Notes: generated by a model not told the origin, from the letters alone. 64,000 bases of DNA from Membranipora membranacea (GCA_914767715.1 OU612074.1:21190062-21254061); one strand, 5' to 3'. Counted from the first letter of the stretch, positions 45,645 through 57,859 are shown. Translations and numbers: made by a program.

Positions 45645-47100
45645 GGGCACCTTTGGATTTGGGTAAAAGTACGATATAAGTCGATTTTCAAACATCAGGA
45701 ACTACAGCCTGGCTGATGGCGTTTTTGAATACAATCTGCACTGGGTCACGGTAGGGTGTGTGCGACTTTTTTCAACAGTTTGGCTGGTATGTTGTCGGGC
45801 TCTGAACTCTTATGTACATTGATCGGGCGTAAAACACAATATACCTACTTGGTCAACTGAAATAAAACTCATCAGCTAATTCACATGTATCAGGCAAAAT
45901 TGGTGGATCAAAAGTTCTCTCAAATCTAGAATAGAAAAAATTCAGAGATTTAGCATCAACATTGCAGGAGCCAGCGTTTAAATTGGCTTTCATTATCTTG
46001 CTCCATGATTTTCATGCATCAACAGGATTATCTGTTAAAGATTTTTCAACAGATTTACTATAGATAGACTAGCATACCTAATCTGGTGGTTTTAAGTGAT
46101 CTCACAGCGCCAGAGTCATTTTTATTGAGGGCGTTGCACCTTTTCTGCTATGAGTTTCCCATTCATCCAGAACTGGTCACAGAGGTTGCTTATCTTGACT
46201 GATGGTATAAATTCTTCAATGCAGTAGTGCAGGTAGTCTGTAAGGATGGTGACTTGTGCGTCGACATGAGGATCATCTAGTACTAGTACTGGCCGGTAGG
46301 TGTTCTCTGATGACCACATCTTCTTGTTCACATTTGGGTTTGATTTTACTACCCGGGTTATACTTTGGGATGATCATCACTGAGTCATGATCTGAGCTGC
46401 CAACACTAAGGAGTTTATGACATTTGTAGCTGCCTTTTGGGACAGTCATATAACACTTTTTTAGTTGTTCATCGTTCCTAGTGGAGCATGTCACAATTGT
46501 TCCTTAAATCTTGGAAGTTTTATTGAGGTGCTTTTAAAGTCTCTTAGGGCATATATGGTTGTGCTAGGATAGGTTTTCCAGTGTGTCAAGTTCCTCATGA
46601 ACTTTGTTTACTGTTTCCTTGGTAACCCTCGATGTTGGAGATGAGAATACTATTGCATGGATTAGCAAAATTACGATACAGCCTATCTCCCTGGGAGTTC
46701 AGAGTGGTCGGATGGTATGACCCATTGTCTCTGTGTGTTGGTCGATATGAGTCGCTCCAATCTCAATTTATTTGGCCCATCTATTGTTTATATAAATAAG
46801 TAATCCTCCTCCTTCCCAGATTTGTCGTATTGCCTATCGGACTGGAAAATTCTATAATTTAGGAGTTCTTCTTGTGAATCCGCTATGTTGGAGTGTAACC
46901 GTGACTCAATGATGGCGATAATGCAGCAGTTTTGAAGAAGTTGGTGATGGAGGAGAGATTCTAGGAAGTCTAAGTTTTTAATTATGGATTTGCCATCTTT
47001 TTTACTCCATAGCAGTTCGGGTGCTACTGCCTCAACTTTCTCCTTATGTGTTAGCTTCCAGACAATGTTTTGGTACATTTTTGAATCTTTGTTAAGTCCT
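45645..47100 (-). mobile_element. CR1-like LINE fragment: endonuclease and start of RT
   Basis: In minus-strand order: IIAIIESRLHSNIADSQEEL, then LLNYRIFQSDRQ (AP endonuclease N-terminal motifs) near 46800-46930; MTCSTRNDEQ then VGSSDHDSVMIIPKYNPG (the endonuclease SDH motif) at 46273-46494; then spacer coding (46122-46331); then the beginning of RT at 45649-45800, closely similar to 63236-63405. Stops and frameshifts separate the pieces. The rest of RT is missing, so this is an internal fragment. Confidence 0.78.
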
Positions 47101-48550
47101 CGGGGAGTTTCTGAATCGTGAATTGTGGTAAACTGTCTGTTGATCTGACAGTTTTCGTCTTGTAAAAGTAGGACTAATTCAATGAAAGTTAGCAGTGCAG
47201 ATTTTCAGGAAGTCCTATCCCATGGATTAATGGCTAACTCTAGGTAATGTGATTGAAAAGACCAATGCAAAACTTCTGGTGGATTATGATCTGGTACACA
47301 AATTACAGCTACCTGTGTTTTAGTATTTAATTGATGTTTACCCAATTATCAGCTTAGTGATTAATACCAGTGGATGAAAAGTCAGAGATTTAATTCCTTT
47401 TTGAGATTTGCAGGGTGTTCATCTGCTATAGTCACTTGATATTTGTCATCAAAGAGTAAAGTGAAACTGATATATTATGCATCCTTATTATTTCTTCCTC
47501 AATTGCAAGCTTATAAATGCCATACCAATTCTGTATTTAGTCCCAGATTTGCTTCCCTTAGCATTATCTTTGGCATTAGTAACATTGTACAGCCTAACTG
47601 ACCTAAGCTGACAACAAACGCTAAACATGAAAAGTTTTGCAGGAGATCTAAGAACTCCAGAATTTAAATCTTCTGTTTGTATCTTCGATACCAAAACTTT
47701 AGGTTCTAATATTGGTATAAAGTTCTGACCAATTCGATGGAGTCCAGACACCTTCTTCGACAGTGAGAGCATACAGACATCAATCAAAGGTTTTGTCAAG
47801 AAACTATCTGTCATTTAAGTTACACAAATCGAACCGAGGCAAATTTTACTCAAGATTTATTAATTCTTACTAATCTGTGATTTTCTCTTGTTCTAAATTA
47901 GCAAGAACTCCATAGTTTTTCACCATAAAATTCAGCTGTTTCTCCTGAAGCTGAATTTAATTGATCTCCCTTAGATAAACACATCATTGATATGCAAGCC
48001 CAATATGCAATGTTGGTAGCTTTAAGCTTAAGCTGGCCATGGAGTGCTTTGACCAGGCGGTAACAATATAGTGCCCACCCCTTGGAAGTTTGAAAACAAA
48101 AAGCTGTATGTAAGTATACTATAATTTTTTTGTTTGATGAATGTTGAACTCCTCTGCAGTGTGCAAATACTCAATAGGTCGAAGGGAGTCATCACATTGA
48201 AATTCATAGGCTCAATTTATGGAGAGCCTGTATTCTTGTTCTCGTGAGAGTCAAACATACATCATCACATATATACTTGGGTCTCAACATGTTGAAAACT
48301 TGCATTATCATCCTTGAAGAATTCAACTCCGAGAAAGATTATTCTCAAAAATCTTACTCCTATCCGATATCAGTCATTCAGGCAGTAACACAACAACATG
48401 TTTAATACCAGTGCTGTGACAATAATTTATAGGTTGATGCTCAACATCTTTATGTATCAGGCCGAGATTAATGATTAGATTGTTTTACTTTGTAGAAAGT
48501 ACCACTCACATCTGATAACAGAAGGACATTCATAGATGGTGCCAGCACTA
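47101..48550. other. Non-coding spacer
   Basis: A minus-strand open frame at 47488-47814 (108 codons) may be a further 5' piece of the neighbouring LINE, but no motif proves it. A run of 17 G lies at 48558-48574, just beyond. Confidence 0.4.
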
Positions 48551-48557
48551 CACCTCA

Positions 48558-48574
48558 GGGGGGGGGGGGGGGGG
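48558..48574 (+). repeat. Poly-G tract (17 G)
   Basis: Uninterrupted run of 17 guanines followed by TGG. Prone to slippage and able to form quadruplex structure. The exact length may be an assembly estimate. Confidence 0.9.
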
Positions 48575-48690
48575 TGGCTAAGGAAACTTTTTCAAAGGAG
48601 GATGCATATCTTCAACCCACAACAGTACATATTTTCTCATCCCCGGATATCTATTTTATCTAACGACTTTATTCTTAGTTGTTTACTGAG

Positions 48691-48957
48691 GTTTCAGGAA
48701 GGAATAACAGTAACTTCACATCACAAATGTCGACATTATCAAAACTATTTTCAGGTATCGGTAGTGAAGGATTTGTACACAGTCCCCTGATGACTGAACC
48801 TGCCGACCCTGCGAGCACAGATCTGATTCACATCACTGACTGGATGCTTATTTTTATGCACATAGCTAGCGGTAGCGCTGTTGATGGTCCAGCTTTGGGA
48901 ATAGATAAGACCAGTTTAACACCATCACATCTGAAGCCGCTACCAGCAGGACAGTAA
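48691..48957 (+). other. Exon-like open stretch, unrecognised
   Basis: Open from a possible acceptor (gaggtttcag, then GAAGG) to a TAA at 48955. It reads SQMSTLSKLFSGIGSEGF, then MTEPADPASTDLIHITDW, then HLKPLPAGQ. Amino-acid composition is more protein-like than neighbouring frames, but no family is recognised. Confidence 0.3.
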
Positions 48958-49023
48958 ATAGAAACTTTAGCTCATTCTAAACTTAAATGCTTAACTCAAA
49001 TAGTCCCATTTAAATCACAGATT

Positions 49024-49255
49024 TATGTATCAGGGGTGTATGTATCAGGGGTGTATGTATCAGGGGTTTACGTATCAGGGGTGTATGTATCAGGGGTGTA
49101 TGTATCAGGGGTGTATGTATCAGGGGTGTATGTATCAGGGGTTTGTGTTTCAGGGGTTTATGTATCAGGGGTGCATGCATCAGGGGTGTATGTGTCAGGG
49201 ATGTATGTATCAGGGGTGTATGTAACTGAGGCGTATGTATCAGGGGTGTTTGTAG
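49024..49255 (+). repeat. 15-bp minisatellite (about 15 units)
   Basis: Tandem copies of TATGTATCAGGGGTG with scattered substitutions. Because 15 is a multiple of three, frames stay open on both strands (YVSGV repeats on plus, HTPLI repeats on minus), but these are a by-product of the repeat. Confidence 0.95.
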
Positions 49256-49337
49256 GGACAACTCCTCGTTAGCCTTCAGCTCTTTTATTTATAGAAAATA
49301 TTACATGAGATATGAAGAAATCAAATTTTCGGTTCAG

Positions 49338-49455
49338 CCTTCAATACTGATATTGCAACATCAATGGTTATGGTGAACCCTGCAGATGGGAAGAAATATG
49401 AAATTCTCACTGGTAGAAAAGCCAACACTACCAACTTCCCCAACCCAGCTGATGG
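49338..49455 (+). other. Exon-like stretch with canonical splice sites, unrecognised
   Basis: Preceded by ttttcggttcag and followed by GATGG|gtatgt. The open frame reads FNTDIATSMVMVNPADGKKY, then EILTGRKANTTNFPNPADG. It looks like one internal exon of 118 nt of an unidentified protein. No partner exon was found with confidence. Confidence 0.35.
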
Positions 49456-51290
49456 GTATGTTTCATGCTAGTATACCAACAAAGTTCAATAAAATAAATA
49501 TCAACATATGTGGTTTACATAATTGGATTCGCAGCGAAATTCGGGTTTTCAATCAATTCAAGGTAGCCCCAGAGAGATATCATTAAAGGCAATTTTTTGA
49601 TCACTCATTGGCAAGTAGCTTCTGGACTATGCCTGTTTTCCGCATCATAACTGGATCCACCCTTTTCCCATATTTTCCCAATTCATAATTAGACTGCTAC
49701 CAGTTATTTTATAATAGGGTCTTCCTATAAAAGGATTATGAAAATCACATAAGAAGTTTATTTATCGCTGTAATTCTGGAACGGTTGCGCAAAACCTATT
49801 TTTATGCCGCAACTGTGTTTGAGGGGTGTCTACAATCTGTCTGTAAAACGTCAATAAATGAATTTAGCAGTATGATATTTTCTCAAAAACTACTCAAGAT
49901 ATTGCATGATATTGATACAAAAATGTCAATGACGCCGCTTCATTCTATGATCTTTGCCAAAAGAAGTTAAATGGTAAAAAAGCGCTCTATGTACCCCAGT
50001 TTCCATGTTTCTGTGATACGTGGTTGAAATGCAAAAACAAGGTGGTTCAACTTAGCCCAGTGCTGTCAGATATAAGGATGAGTGTTCATAAATAATTACC
50101 AGATATATAGGTGGAAGCCAAGTAGGTCTGTCTGTCAGCCCATGGTCAGAGTTGTCTCAACATAATGGAATGGATACCAATGGTGTGTGATAAGTGTGTA
50201 ACCTTGTTAGGTCAGATAAGTGAGCTTGTGAATTGTAATGACCAGTTGACCATCTGTATGAGCTCAATATATGTAATGGAATACCACCTGCCATGGGTTT
50301 TCCTGGCTAAGCCGATGGCATCCCAGAATGCCAGTCAGGGTTTTCCGACTATGTGTCAGCAACAGCCCAGAACGCGCCAGTTCCAAGAACAATGCCAATG
50401 TTTGCACCCCACCTTTTCCAAGTTTTAACTTAAATAGTGTGCTATGTTTCTGGCTAGAGGAGATAAATACACATAGAGTAAATAAAGTTAAAAATAACAT
50501 TCCACAATTATGATTATGACTCAGTCATTATCAATGTAGAAAGAATTTTGGGAGTAATTACATTTTGATTACTACAGGTTGTGTGTAAAAGTATCTCAGT
50601 TTCTTACTTGGATCCGCCCCCTTTTGCCCATTTGTGAAATAGTACATATGCGTCATCAGAATGGCCATTAAAAACTACACCAGATACAGTCTTCAATCTC
50701 TTCTGTTCAAGACACTTACATGTAGTTTTTAGAGCCTTTTTGTATAGCCGTTGCTGGCCTATAAAGAATATTTATAAAAACAGGGAATCACAATTGAATA
50801 TAAGATAACACATCATTTTTATTTTGATATTGCAAGATTTTGTGCAATGATTCGCCTTCACAAGTAGCTTCCATTCTATTACAAGAATAATTAAAAATGA
50901 ATTTTGTATAATATCTCTCAAAAACCTTATGGTGTTAGTAGAAAAATACTTTTACCAACTGTTAATAAAGCTTAGGATCAGGGTAGGATATTTATCTCAA
51001 CCAGGTTTGAGTTTGTACGGTGTGATTTAATGCGATGTCAGTATAATTTGTAACAATTTCGAGTTGTTTGCCCCTTTGCTGAGTTTGCTGAGTAGACTAT
51101 TTTGAAATTTTGTGAAAGATATAGCATGACTGCAATTTGAAACGATTGACAGGGTTGGCAGAAATCATGTAATTATATGCATCATGTGTCAAGAGGGAGT
51201 CTGCAAAGCACATGAGTAACATTAGCTACAGGTTTAGTGTGTATGGTTAGCTTCCCCTAGTGTGATCTGGTACATATAATGACGATGGAT
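49456..51290. other. Non-coding spacer
   Basis: No gene recognised. Small frames near 50165-50513 on both strands are probably chance. Confidence 0.4.
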
Positions 51291-51294
51291 ATCC

Positions 51295-53700
51295 ACTTAG
51301 ACCCTTTCTTCAGCTGATTCTGATTCTGGTGGTAGGTGTAAGGATAACCCCCCCCCCCCCGCTCTACTATGGTCTTGCTTAAAGCCAGACATCAAAAGTA
51401 TGTAAACTAGAATGGACATCCAGGCCCCTTCCTCAGCTGATTCTGACACAAGATCTTAGTAATTAAAGTGTTTAAAGTAGCAGACAACCACAAAAGTTAT
51501 ATTTTGATATTTGATTCGTAATGTTGTACTACTTCCAAATTTGCATGTTATAAAAAAATATCAAATTAGAAAATTTTAATAATCATAATTGCAAACTCTC
51601 ATCCACCATTTTGTTTCAGTAACAGGCATACCCATTATGATTGGCCAAGTGTTAATACTCTCGATATAAATATATTGCTGGAAAAAGTTAATGTAGAAAA
51701 GTATTTGTTTCTAGAATTAATGCAGTTATCCTTTGTTTGTTCTAGTCTAAATACATAAACAGTCATGTGAATTGAAAAATCATCTATAAAAACAATGTTT
51801 TCGCCTTCAATAAAAAAAATTTACGCTTTTCTATGAGATTATAAACAAAACATAGCTTCCCAATTTATTTCAGTTTTCGCAGCCATTGGGGTTTAGGGGC
51901 TGCTGACTGCCCTGTGGTGCAGAACCAGCGCTTATACCCAGGATTTTTATTGTTGAGTATGTTGCCAATCTGTGAAAGCAAATTGCAAGTGGATTTATAT
52001 CTAGTGGTGCCAGGGTTGTGTGCCACTTTAAGGACATTGCTTCCCTGCCAAGCATATAACTATTGGCATAAAACTACTGAACACATCCTTCAAGTTATGT
52101 TTGTGGTTTGTGTAGTTAAACACAACAGACCTCTTTGATATCATCAAACGTGATATTTTGATTGTGACCCTCTCAATGTTTAATGAAAGGAAAATCATCA
52201 GGCACAACATACAATTAGCAGGGCTCAAACGGAAATACATTACCTCTCCTTACTGATAGGACGTCACTGATAGAGGCATTTAAACCTGCAGGGACCTTTA
52301 GTGCTTTTGCTAATGGACTATTTTGAACATTGATATTTGAACATGAATATAGGTTATGTAGGTGCTGATGTAGTTTTTGATGTGATTCAGTCAGATTTTG
52401 CAGAGAGGATGCGAAGGTTCGAATAGCAGATGTGCTGTATCAAGATTCTTACCTAAAAACTTCAAAGTCTTCCTCAGCAACAGAAATTCAGCCTAGCACC
52501 CCTTGGTCTCATTGATCAAAATGCAGTGAGTACGGACAGTACATAGCTAGCCTCTACGTCCCTTACAGTAATGTGACTAAGGCAATATCAAAGCTGATAA
52601 CGCTCTAAAATACCTCATCAAGAGATTTGCGTATCAAGTCAAACTCTGGCAGTTCGTATTACTTCATGTTATGTAGATCAGCAGTCCGTCAAACCATAGT
52701 TGGGACAAAGAGATGAATCCAGTACTCTGTAATAAATCCTTTGTGAAGAAAATTTTGATCTCCTCTTGTGGATGCAAAACAGGGTGTTCGTACTTTCACT
52801 TGATCCGTAAAATATTTAATCTTTCTGAGCCAAACGTTGAGAGTGATCATCTAACGATGAATTAAGATAATCTGATAATAGATTGGTTTTATGCTGTTGT
52901 ATTCATTTTTTTTATTTTTGTCTGACCTTACTGCTGCTGGCTGCTCAGATCAAAAAGCAAGAAGCTATGCTTTAACATTTGTAATCATTAATTATTTATC
53001 AAATTCTTAAAAGATCTGATTTGCTTGTTTTAACAAATGAGCAGCATAAGGCAAAAACTCACATGTACATTTACCTCTAATGATGATTTGTTTTTAAAGA
53101 GACTGACTGACAGCTGGTTGGTTGGCTGAATGGTTTGCAGTTCTCTGACATGTATTGTAATTTTGTTGACCTGGTGTCTTACGAGATCCATCAACCATCA
53201 TCTTGTGTGCTATGTTACTCATGTCACAGTTACCGTTAATCTTGCACCGGTGCCGCAGTTAAGTAATGAGATTACAATGGAGGCAAAGCGCCATTGCTCA
53301 TGTAAGATATGGGTTTCACACTAGTGTTATCCCATAAAAGAATAATGACCTTGGAAATATTTGTATCCGAGCTCAAACAACACATTAAGATCCCCTTTGT
53401 TCTTCCTGGGCAAGAATATAACCGTGTCCTAATAACATAAAAAGCAGCAGCGATTAAATATTGTATTGTTGTGACATGTGAATATCAACAGCTACATAGA
53501 AGTTCACAGACAAATATTGGCTATCAGTACATTATGTACTTTTACTGCTGTGATTGGTGACATGTTAATGGCTTTCTCAGTTTCCTATTTCCCAGTATTG
53601 TGTTATGACTATGTGAAAATTTGGGTTACCTTCTTCGTAATCAGATGGCAACACATTTATCTTAATGATGACATCATCCCATTAATGAGTTTTTCCATTC
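51295..53700 (+). repeat. 5' flank block of PARP copy F
   Basis: Counterpart of 32100-34000 upstream of copy D. Similarity is patchy at first (51297-51480, 52025-52110) and continuous from about 52840 on. A poly-C run lies at about 51348-51360. Confidence 0.65.
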
Positions 53701-53714
53701 TCTCTATACCAAAT

Positions 53715-53898
53715 TTACTTGATAAGACAAATGATTTTGATTGGTTGCCTGGTGACCATTTTTCCTGATTATTGACTGTTAGTAAAGGGGATTCCCCGAG
53801 ATAAAAGATAAAAGTATCTGTTGCTATAGTCATTTGTGTTTTGATGCACTTGTTAGTCAGCAGCAGAGACGGAATCGGACAAGCTACCATGGCAACAG
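53715..53898 (+). promoter_or_regulatory. Leader of PARP copy F with kappaB-like site and first exon (MAT)
   Basis: GATTGG (CCAAT, inverted), GGTTGCCTGGTGACCA (X-box-like), GGGGATTCCCC at 53787-53797 (kappaB consensus), gataaaagataaaag (TATA-like, about 53800-53814), then gctacc-ATG-GCAACAG|gtaata. The ATG at 53889 is followed after 10 nt by a donor. The single base left over gives GCT (Ala) when joined to the CT that opens exon 2 of copy C at 56736, so this can serve as the first exon of the complete small PARP. Confidence 0.6.
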
Positions 53899-53984
53899 GT
53901 AATAATTTGTTTTCATCTTTCTCTACAAAGTGTTCTGAACATTCTCCCTTCTCTGTCCTGTCTAATCAAGCATTACTTTATACT

Positions 53985-54115
53985 GATTTATCCACCGCCT
54001 GGACACCAGAGCGCAGTTGACTATTCTAGCAACCCATCAACGTTTTATATGTGACCTGGATTGCATAGTACCACTTGTAATATTTTACCTCAGTGTGTCC
54101 TGAACAATTATCATT
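53985..54115 (+). pseudogene. PARP last-exon fragment of copy F
   Basis: Decayed match to the end of exon 4: PPPGHQSAVDYSSNPSTFYM, then a stop where the family has FDPD..; then catagtaccacttgt. The fragment lies about 90 bases after the first exon of F, so exons 2, 3 and half of 4 were lost here, as in copy E. Confidence 0.7.
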
Positions 54116-55460
54116 CACTATAGTTCAATAGGTTGGCCTGAATTTAGAGGGGATCCAAACCAAACAGATGGAAAGGTCAGTTAAGAAAGCGTCTTAGCGG
54201 ACCCAGATGATTTTGAAGTATCAGCTCGGTGCTTTTTATTGAAATGTATGCATATTTCATAGGGCGAGCTAAGAGTTGACGGCTAAGCTTGATCCAAACC
54301 AAGCTCAAAATCAATGTGGAAAGATGATGATTATCAATGATCAAAGTGTACAGGGTAGTTTTAATTGTTTCATTTCTAAAGAGTATGGATATGCATCACA
54401 GTTTTGACTTAACCCTGTTTTAAATTAACTTTGGTAATGATCCATGTTAACCATTCTCGGGAAAAACCGTAACAAAGGTCCGGACTTAATGCTGGCTCTA
54501 TCTATCAAAGGTTTTAAATATTGCTGTTTATATCAACTATGTAGCTATGTCTAAAAATACAAATTTACCCCTGTTTATCTCAGCATGATGACACAGTAAA
54601 CATTTGAAAAAAAACATGTGTTGAGGCAATATAACAAAAAATACTTTATCACCTGCTCAAATTTAGTTTCCTTTTCATTACATTCATATGAGGGCACCAG
54701 CCGTTCCCGGGATTTTGTGCACATGGAAATTCCATCGCAGGGGAATGTTATTGATCACAATGGTTATTGTATAATTGTCCTATGTAAACCAGACAACAAT
54801 CATATCTCACTCAGCTTACAAATATTGGTCCGATTCATCTTTGGTTATGTCCATAATTTGTATTGAATATTAGTAAAATAAAACTGCTAGTAACTTCCTC
54901 CTGACTTTGAGATCTCGATATGCTATGACTTAGGCTAACCTCCCTAATCGAGTGAAGTATCTGATATTTCCAGCTACTCATTCTGAAAATAACAAATTGT
55001 TTCTAATCTAATGCAATCAGCTTATACTACAATGCAATGGAATTGCCATGTTGTGATATGTTATTTTGGCTATCATGACTTAAGTGTTAACTCTAATGAC
55101 AGCTGTGATTGATAAAAGCCATGATGTTTTTTTCAGATTCATAAAATAGAGAATGTTAAAAGATTGTATCATGTCAATAAATGGATTAACAAATCAAAAT
55201 AGGAAGGAACAACCGTTGATTAATCACTTGGTGACAACAATTCCTCAATCCCTGTCTTAATTTTAGGGGAACCCCTTTGATTATAAATTAATGGTACACA
55301 CAGACTAGATACTGTTGCTAAAGTTGTTAGCGTTTTGATGATCTCCAAAACTCTAAGCAGCAATGATGAATAGCTTACTACGACAGGCCGAAATAGTACA
55401 ACTTGTACATGAGAGCTGGTCATCGCCAATAATTGGTAGTGACACAAAGCAAGTGTCAGG
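54116..55460. other. Non-coding spacer
   Basis: Would be part of the first intron if exon 53889-53898 is used by copy C. No gene recognised. Confidence 0.4.
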
Positions 55461-55465
55461 AGTCA

Positions 55466-55602
55466 GATACGGTTTAATGGTTAAGGGTACGGATTTGTGA
55501 TCTCCGAAGCCAAGGTTCAAAACCTGACAACGGTAGACATTTCTGATTTGGTACTGGTACAGGTCTGAAAATAGCAGAAGTCAACTGTGTGTTTTCACAC
55601 TG
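55466..55602 (+). mobile_element. tRNA-derived SINE, family 1, second copy
   Basis: tRNA-like head GGTTTAATGGTTAAGGGTAC (A box) and AGGTTCAAAACCTGA (degenerate B box), then the body also seen in reverse at 5686-5843 (atttctgatttggtactgg, actgtgtgttttcacac). A part of its 3' body (ggtctgaaaatagcagaagt ...) occurs again at about 56446-56484. Confidence 0.7.
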
Positions 55603-56430
55603 GAGAGGTATACACCCGAGGGTGCTGGGGGCTGGAACAATCAACAATGAAAGCTCCCCCAGTGGGACTCAAACCCAGAACTCCTGCGGCACTAATCGCC
55701 TGGCAGTGAATAGCAAGCGCGCTAACCGATTGCGCCATCTCACCATCCCCAAAAAAGAATGGGTCAATGGCGCTAATTAGATAGCCCGCTATTCACTGCT
55801 CGGAGTTGTGTTCTCTCATCCCATAGCTTATTCCAATCCACCATTGCCACCCTATGAAACACAGCGTACGTGTTAGGGTTATTGGCCTTACATGGCCCAT
55901 TGCTGGGACCCCTTGTAGTAGGTGTTAGCTGTCTTTCCAGCTTGTTTGCATGTCTTTCCATGCTGTCACATGTCTTTCCATGAGTCAGTCAGTAGACAAG
56001 TACACAGGAGAGGTATACACCCGAGGTTGCTGGGGCCTGGAACAATCAACAATTAAAGCTCCCCCAGTGGGACTCGAACCCAGAACTCCTGTGGCACTAA
56101 TCGCCTGGCAGTGAATAGCAAGCGCGCTAACCGATTGCGCCATCTCACCATCCCAAAAAAATAATGGGTCGATGGCGCTAATTAGATAGCCCGCTATTCA
56201 CTACTCGGAGTTGTGTTCCCTCATCCTACAGCACATTCAAATCCACCATTGCATCCTACCTAACACAGCGTACGTGTTAGGGTAATTGGCCTTACATGGC
56301 CCATTGCTGAGACCCCTTGTAGCAAGTTTTAGCTGTCTTTCCAGCTTGTCAGCATGTCTTTCCATGAGTCAGTCAGTAGACAAGTAGGCAGGAGAGGTAT
56401 ACACCCGAGGGTGCTGGGGGCTGGAACAAT
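55603..56430 (-). mobile_element. Head-to-tail dimer of a tRNA-Asn-like SINE (about 395-bp units)
   Basis: Two units (55603-55999 and about 56005-56393) and the start of a third. Each begins gagaggtatacacccgagg on the plus strand. On the minus strand each has a tRNA-like head (55656-55748; 56061-56153) starting GGGATGGTGAGATGGCGCAA, then TCGGTTAGCGCGC, as in tRNA-Asn. The B box is perfect GGTTCGAGTCC in unit 2 and GGTTTGAGTCC in unit 1. The array is bordered by two copies of about 40 bp of SINE family 1 sequence. Confidence 0.75.
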
Positions 56431-56735
56431 TTGGTAAGGGTACAGGTCTGAAAATAGCAGAAGTCAACTGTGTGTTTTCACACTTGGTAAAATGAAACCC
56501 ATCTGCTTCTTCAATATGAAAGTAGCTGGATTTCTGGTTGGCATGAATATTTGAAGCAGCATAAGCACAATGTTATGGGTCCCAGAACCTGAACCCAAGA
56601 TATATTTCTCCGCTTTAAACCTGACTGCACAAAGCAGGTAGTTTATTGCCATTTTGTGACATACGATTGCAAAGAGTTTGGAATCAGTTTATCTGTTCAC
56701 AGTTGCATGGTGCAATGTCTTCTCTACATTTGCAG

Positions 56736-57859
56736 CTGAAGAAGCTGAGAGGAATTTCAGATCAACCATCGGATGCACCTGCTCATTTGTGAAGGTATGT
56801 TATGTCAGTGGTAATTGTAAAATCCAGAGGCTTTTCCCCATCGGTGTGGAAACAATGGCAAAGTTTGCCCAACAGAAAATCAACACTATATATTGAAAAT
56901 CATATTTGGCAAATTTTGCTACTATTTGCATGTATTATGATTAATTTGGTTGCAAAACTTACGAGTTTTATTTCTCTCCTTTCAGATTACACCAGTTTCA
57001 GTCAACCATCATCTGATTAGATACACCATTAAACATCAACAAGTATCAATCAAGAACGAGATATTTGCTTGGCATGGTGCCAAACAAGAGAGTATTAATG
57101 CAATTGTCACCAATCAGTTTAGAATGGATTTAGCCGGCACTGTTGGGGGTGAGTCTTACATATAACTAGTTTGTCAATCCAGTTCCATTGTTCCAACATA
57201 CATTGAAGTCAGCTGTCAATTGCTGTGACAAACACCTGCTGTTCCTTGACTAAGTAAGTTGCTCGCATCTATCAGTAATGCGAGAGGTCTGGTGTCAAAT
57301 CTTGCTCCAGTCTCCAAACCACAACCAGGAGAACAACCCAGAAGCAACCAAACAAGTCAAAGCTTGGAAACTATCCTCATCAGTCTACTCTCTGTTGGAA
57401 AAAAAGCTCAAGAACAGTCTAAATATGATTTACCAGGTTGAAAAATACAAGCATGTAAATGTTTTATGAAATTAACAATAGGTTCAATTTCAAACCAAAT
57501 CTCTGGAAAAAACACAGTTTTTAAACATCTATTTAGGTCTGGGACCTAATATCCACCCTGGTTCTGAGAGTAATAACTGCAACCTTTATATTGTAGGTTC
57601 TGCTATAGGGAAAGGAGCTTACTTCGCAAAGACTGCTAATATTTCAAATTCCTACGCAAAAAAAAGTTCTAATAACATCCAAACAATGTTGTACTGCAAA
57701 ATTTTGATAGGTAACACATGTGTCGGTAGTTCAGGTTTGGCTACACCTCCTCCTGGGTATCAGAGTACTGTTAACGACATTGCTAATCCTTCAACATATG
57801 TAATATTTGACCCAGACCACATACTACCGCTGTTCATTATTGAGTATACTACTTGTTGA
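56736..57859 (+). CDS. Small stand-alone PARP / mono-ADP-ribosyltransferase-like gene, copy C
   Basis: Exons 56736-56794, 56986-57148 and 57597-57859 join in frame with GT-AG introns. With a first exon like 53889-53898 the protein is 164 residues. It would transfer ADP-ribose from NAD to a target. Landmarks on the 164-aa model: AWHGAKQES (His53), GKGAYFAK (Tyr86), MLYCKILIGNTCVGSSG, and YVIFDPDHILPLFIIEY, where Thr144 stands at the catalytic Glu position. An H-Y-not-Glu triad is typical of mono-ADP-ribosylating PARPs. There is no macro, WWE, zinc finger or regulatory helical domain, and only about 50 residues precede the His. The family sister D has the same exon lengths but is dead. No stop or frameshift here. 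Uncertain: the first exon lies 2.8 kb upstream beyond SINEs and a PARP scrap. Confidence 0.75.

Noticed and set aside
49010-49272. Three overlapping open frames of 66-83 codons
   Set aside because: They are a direct result of the 15-bp minisatellite, whose unit length is divisible by three.
55656-55748. Functional tRNA-Asn gene on the minus strand
   Set aside because: The A and B boxes are good, but the anticodon arm does not fit a normal tRNA and the sequence repeats within a 395-bp SINE-like unit.
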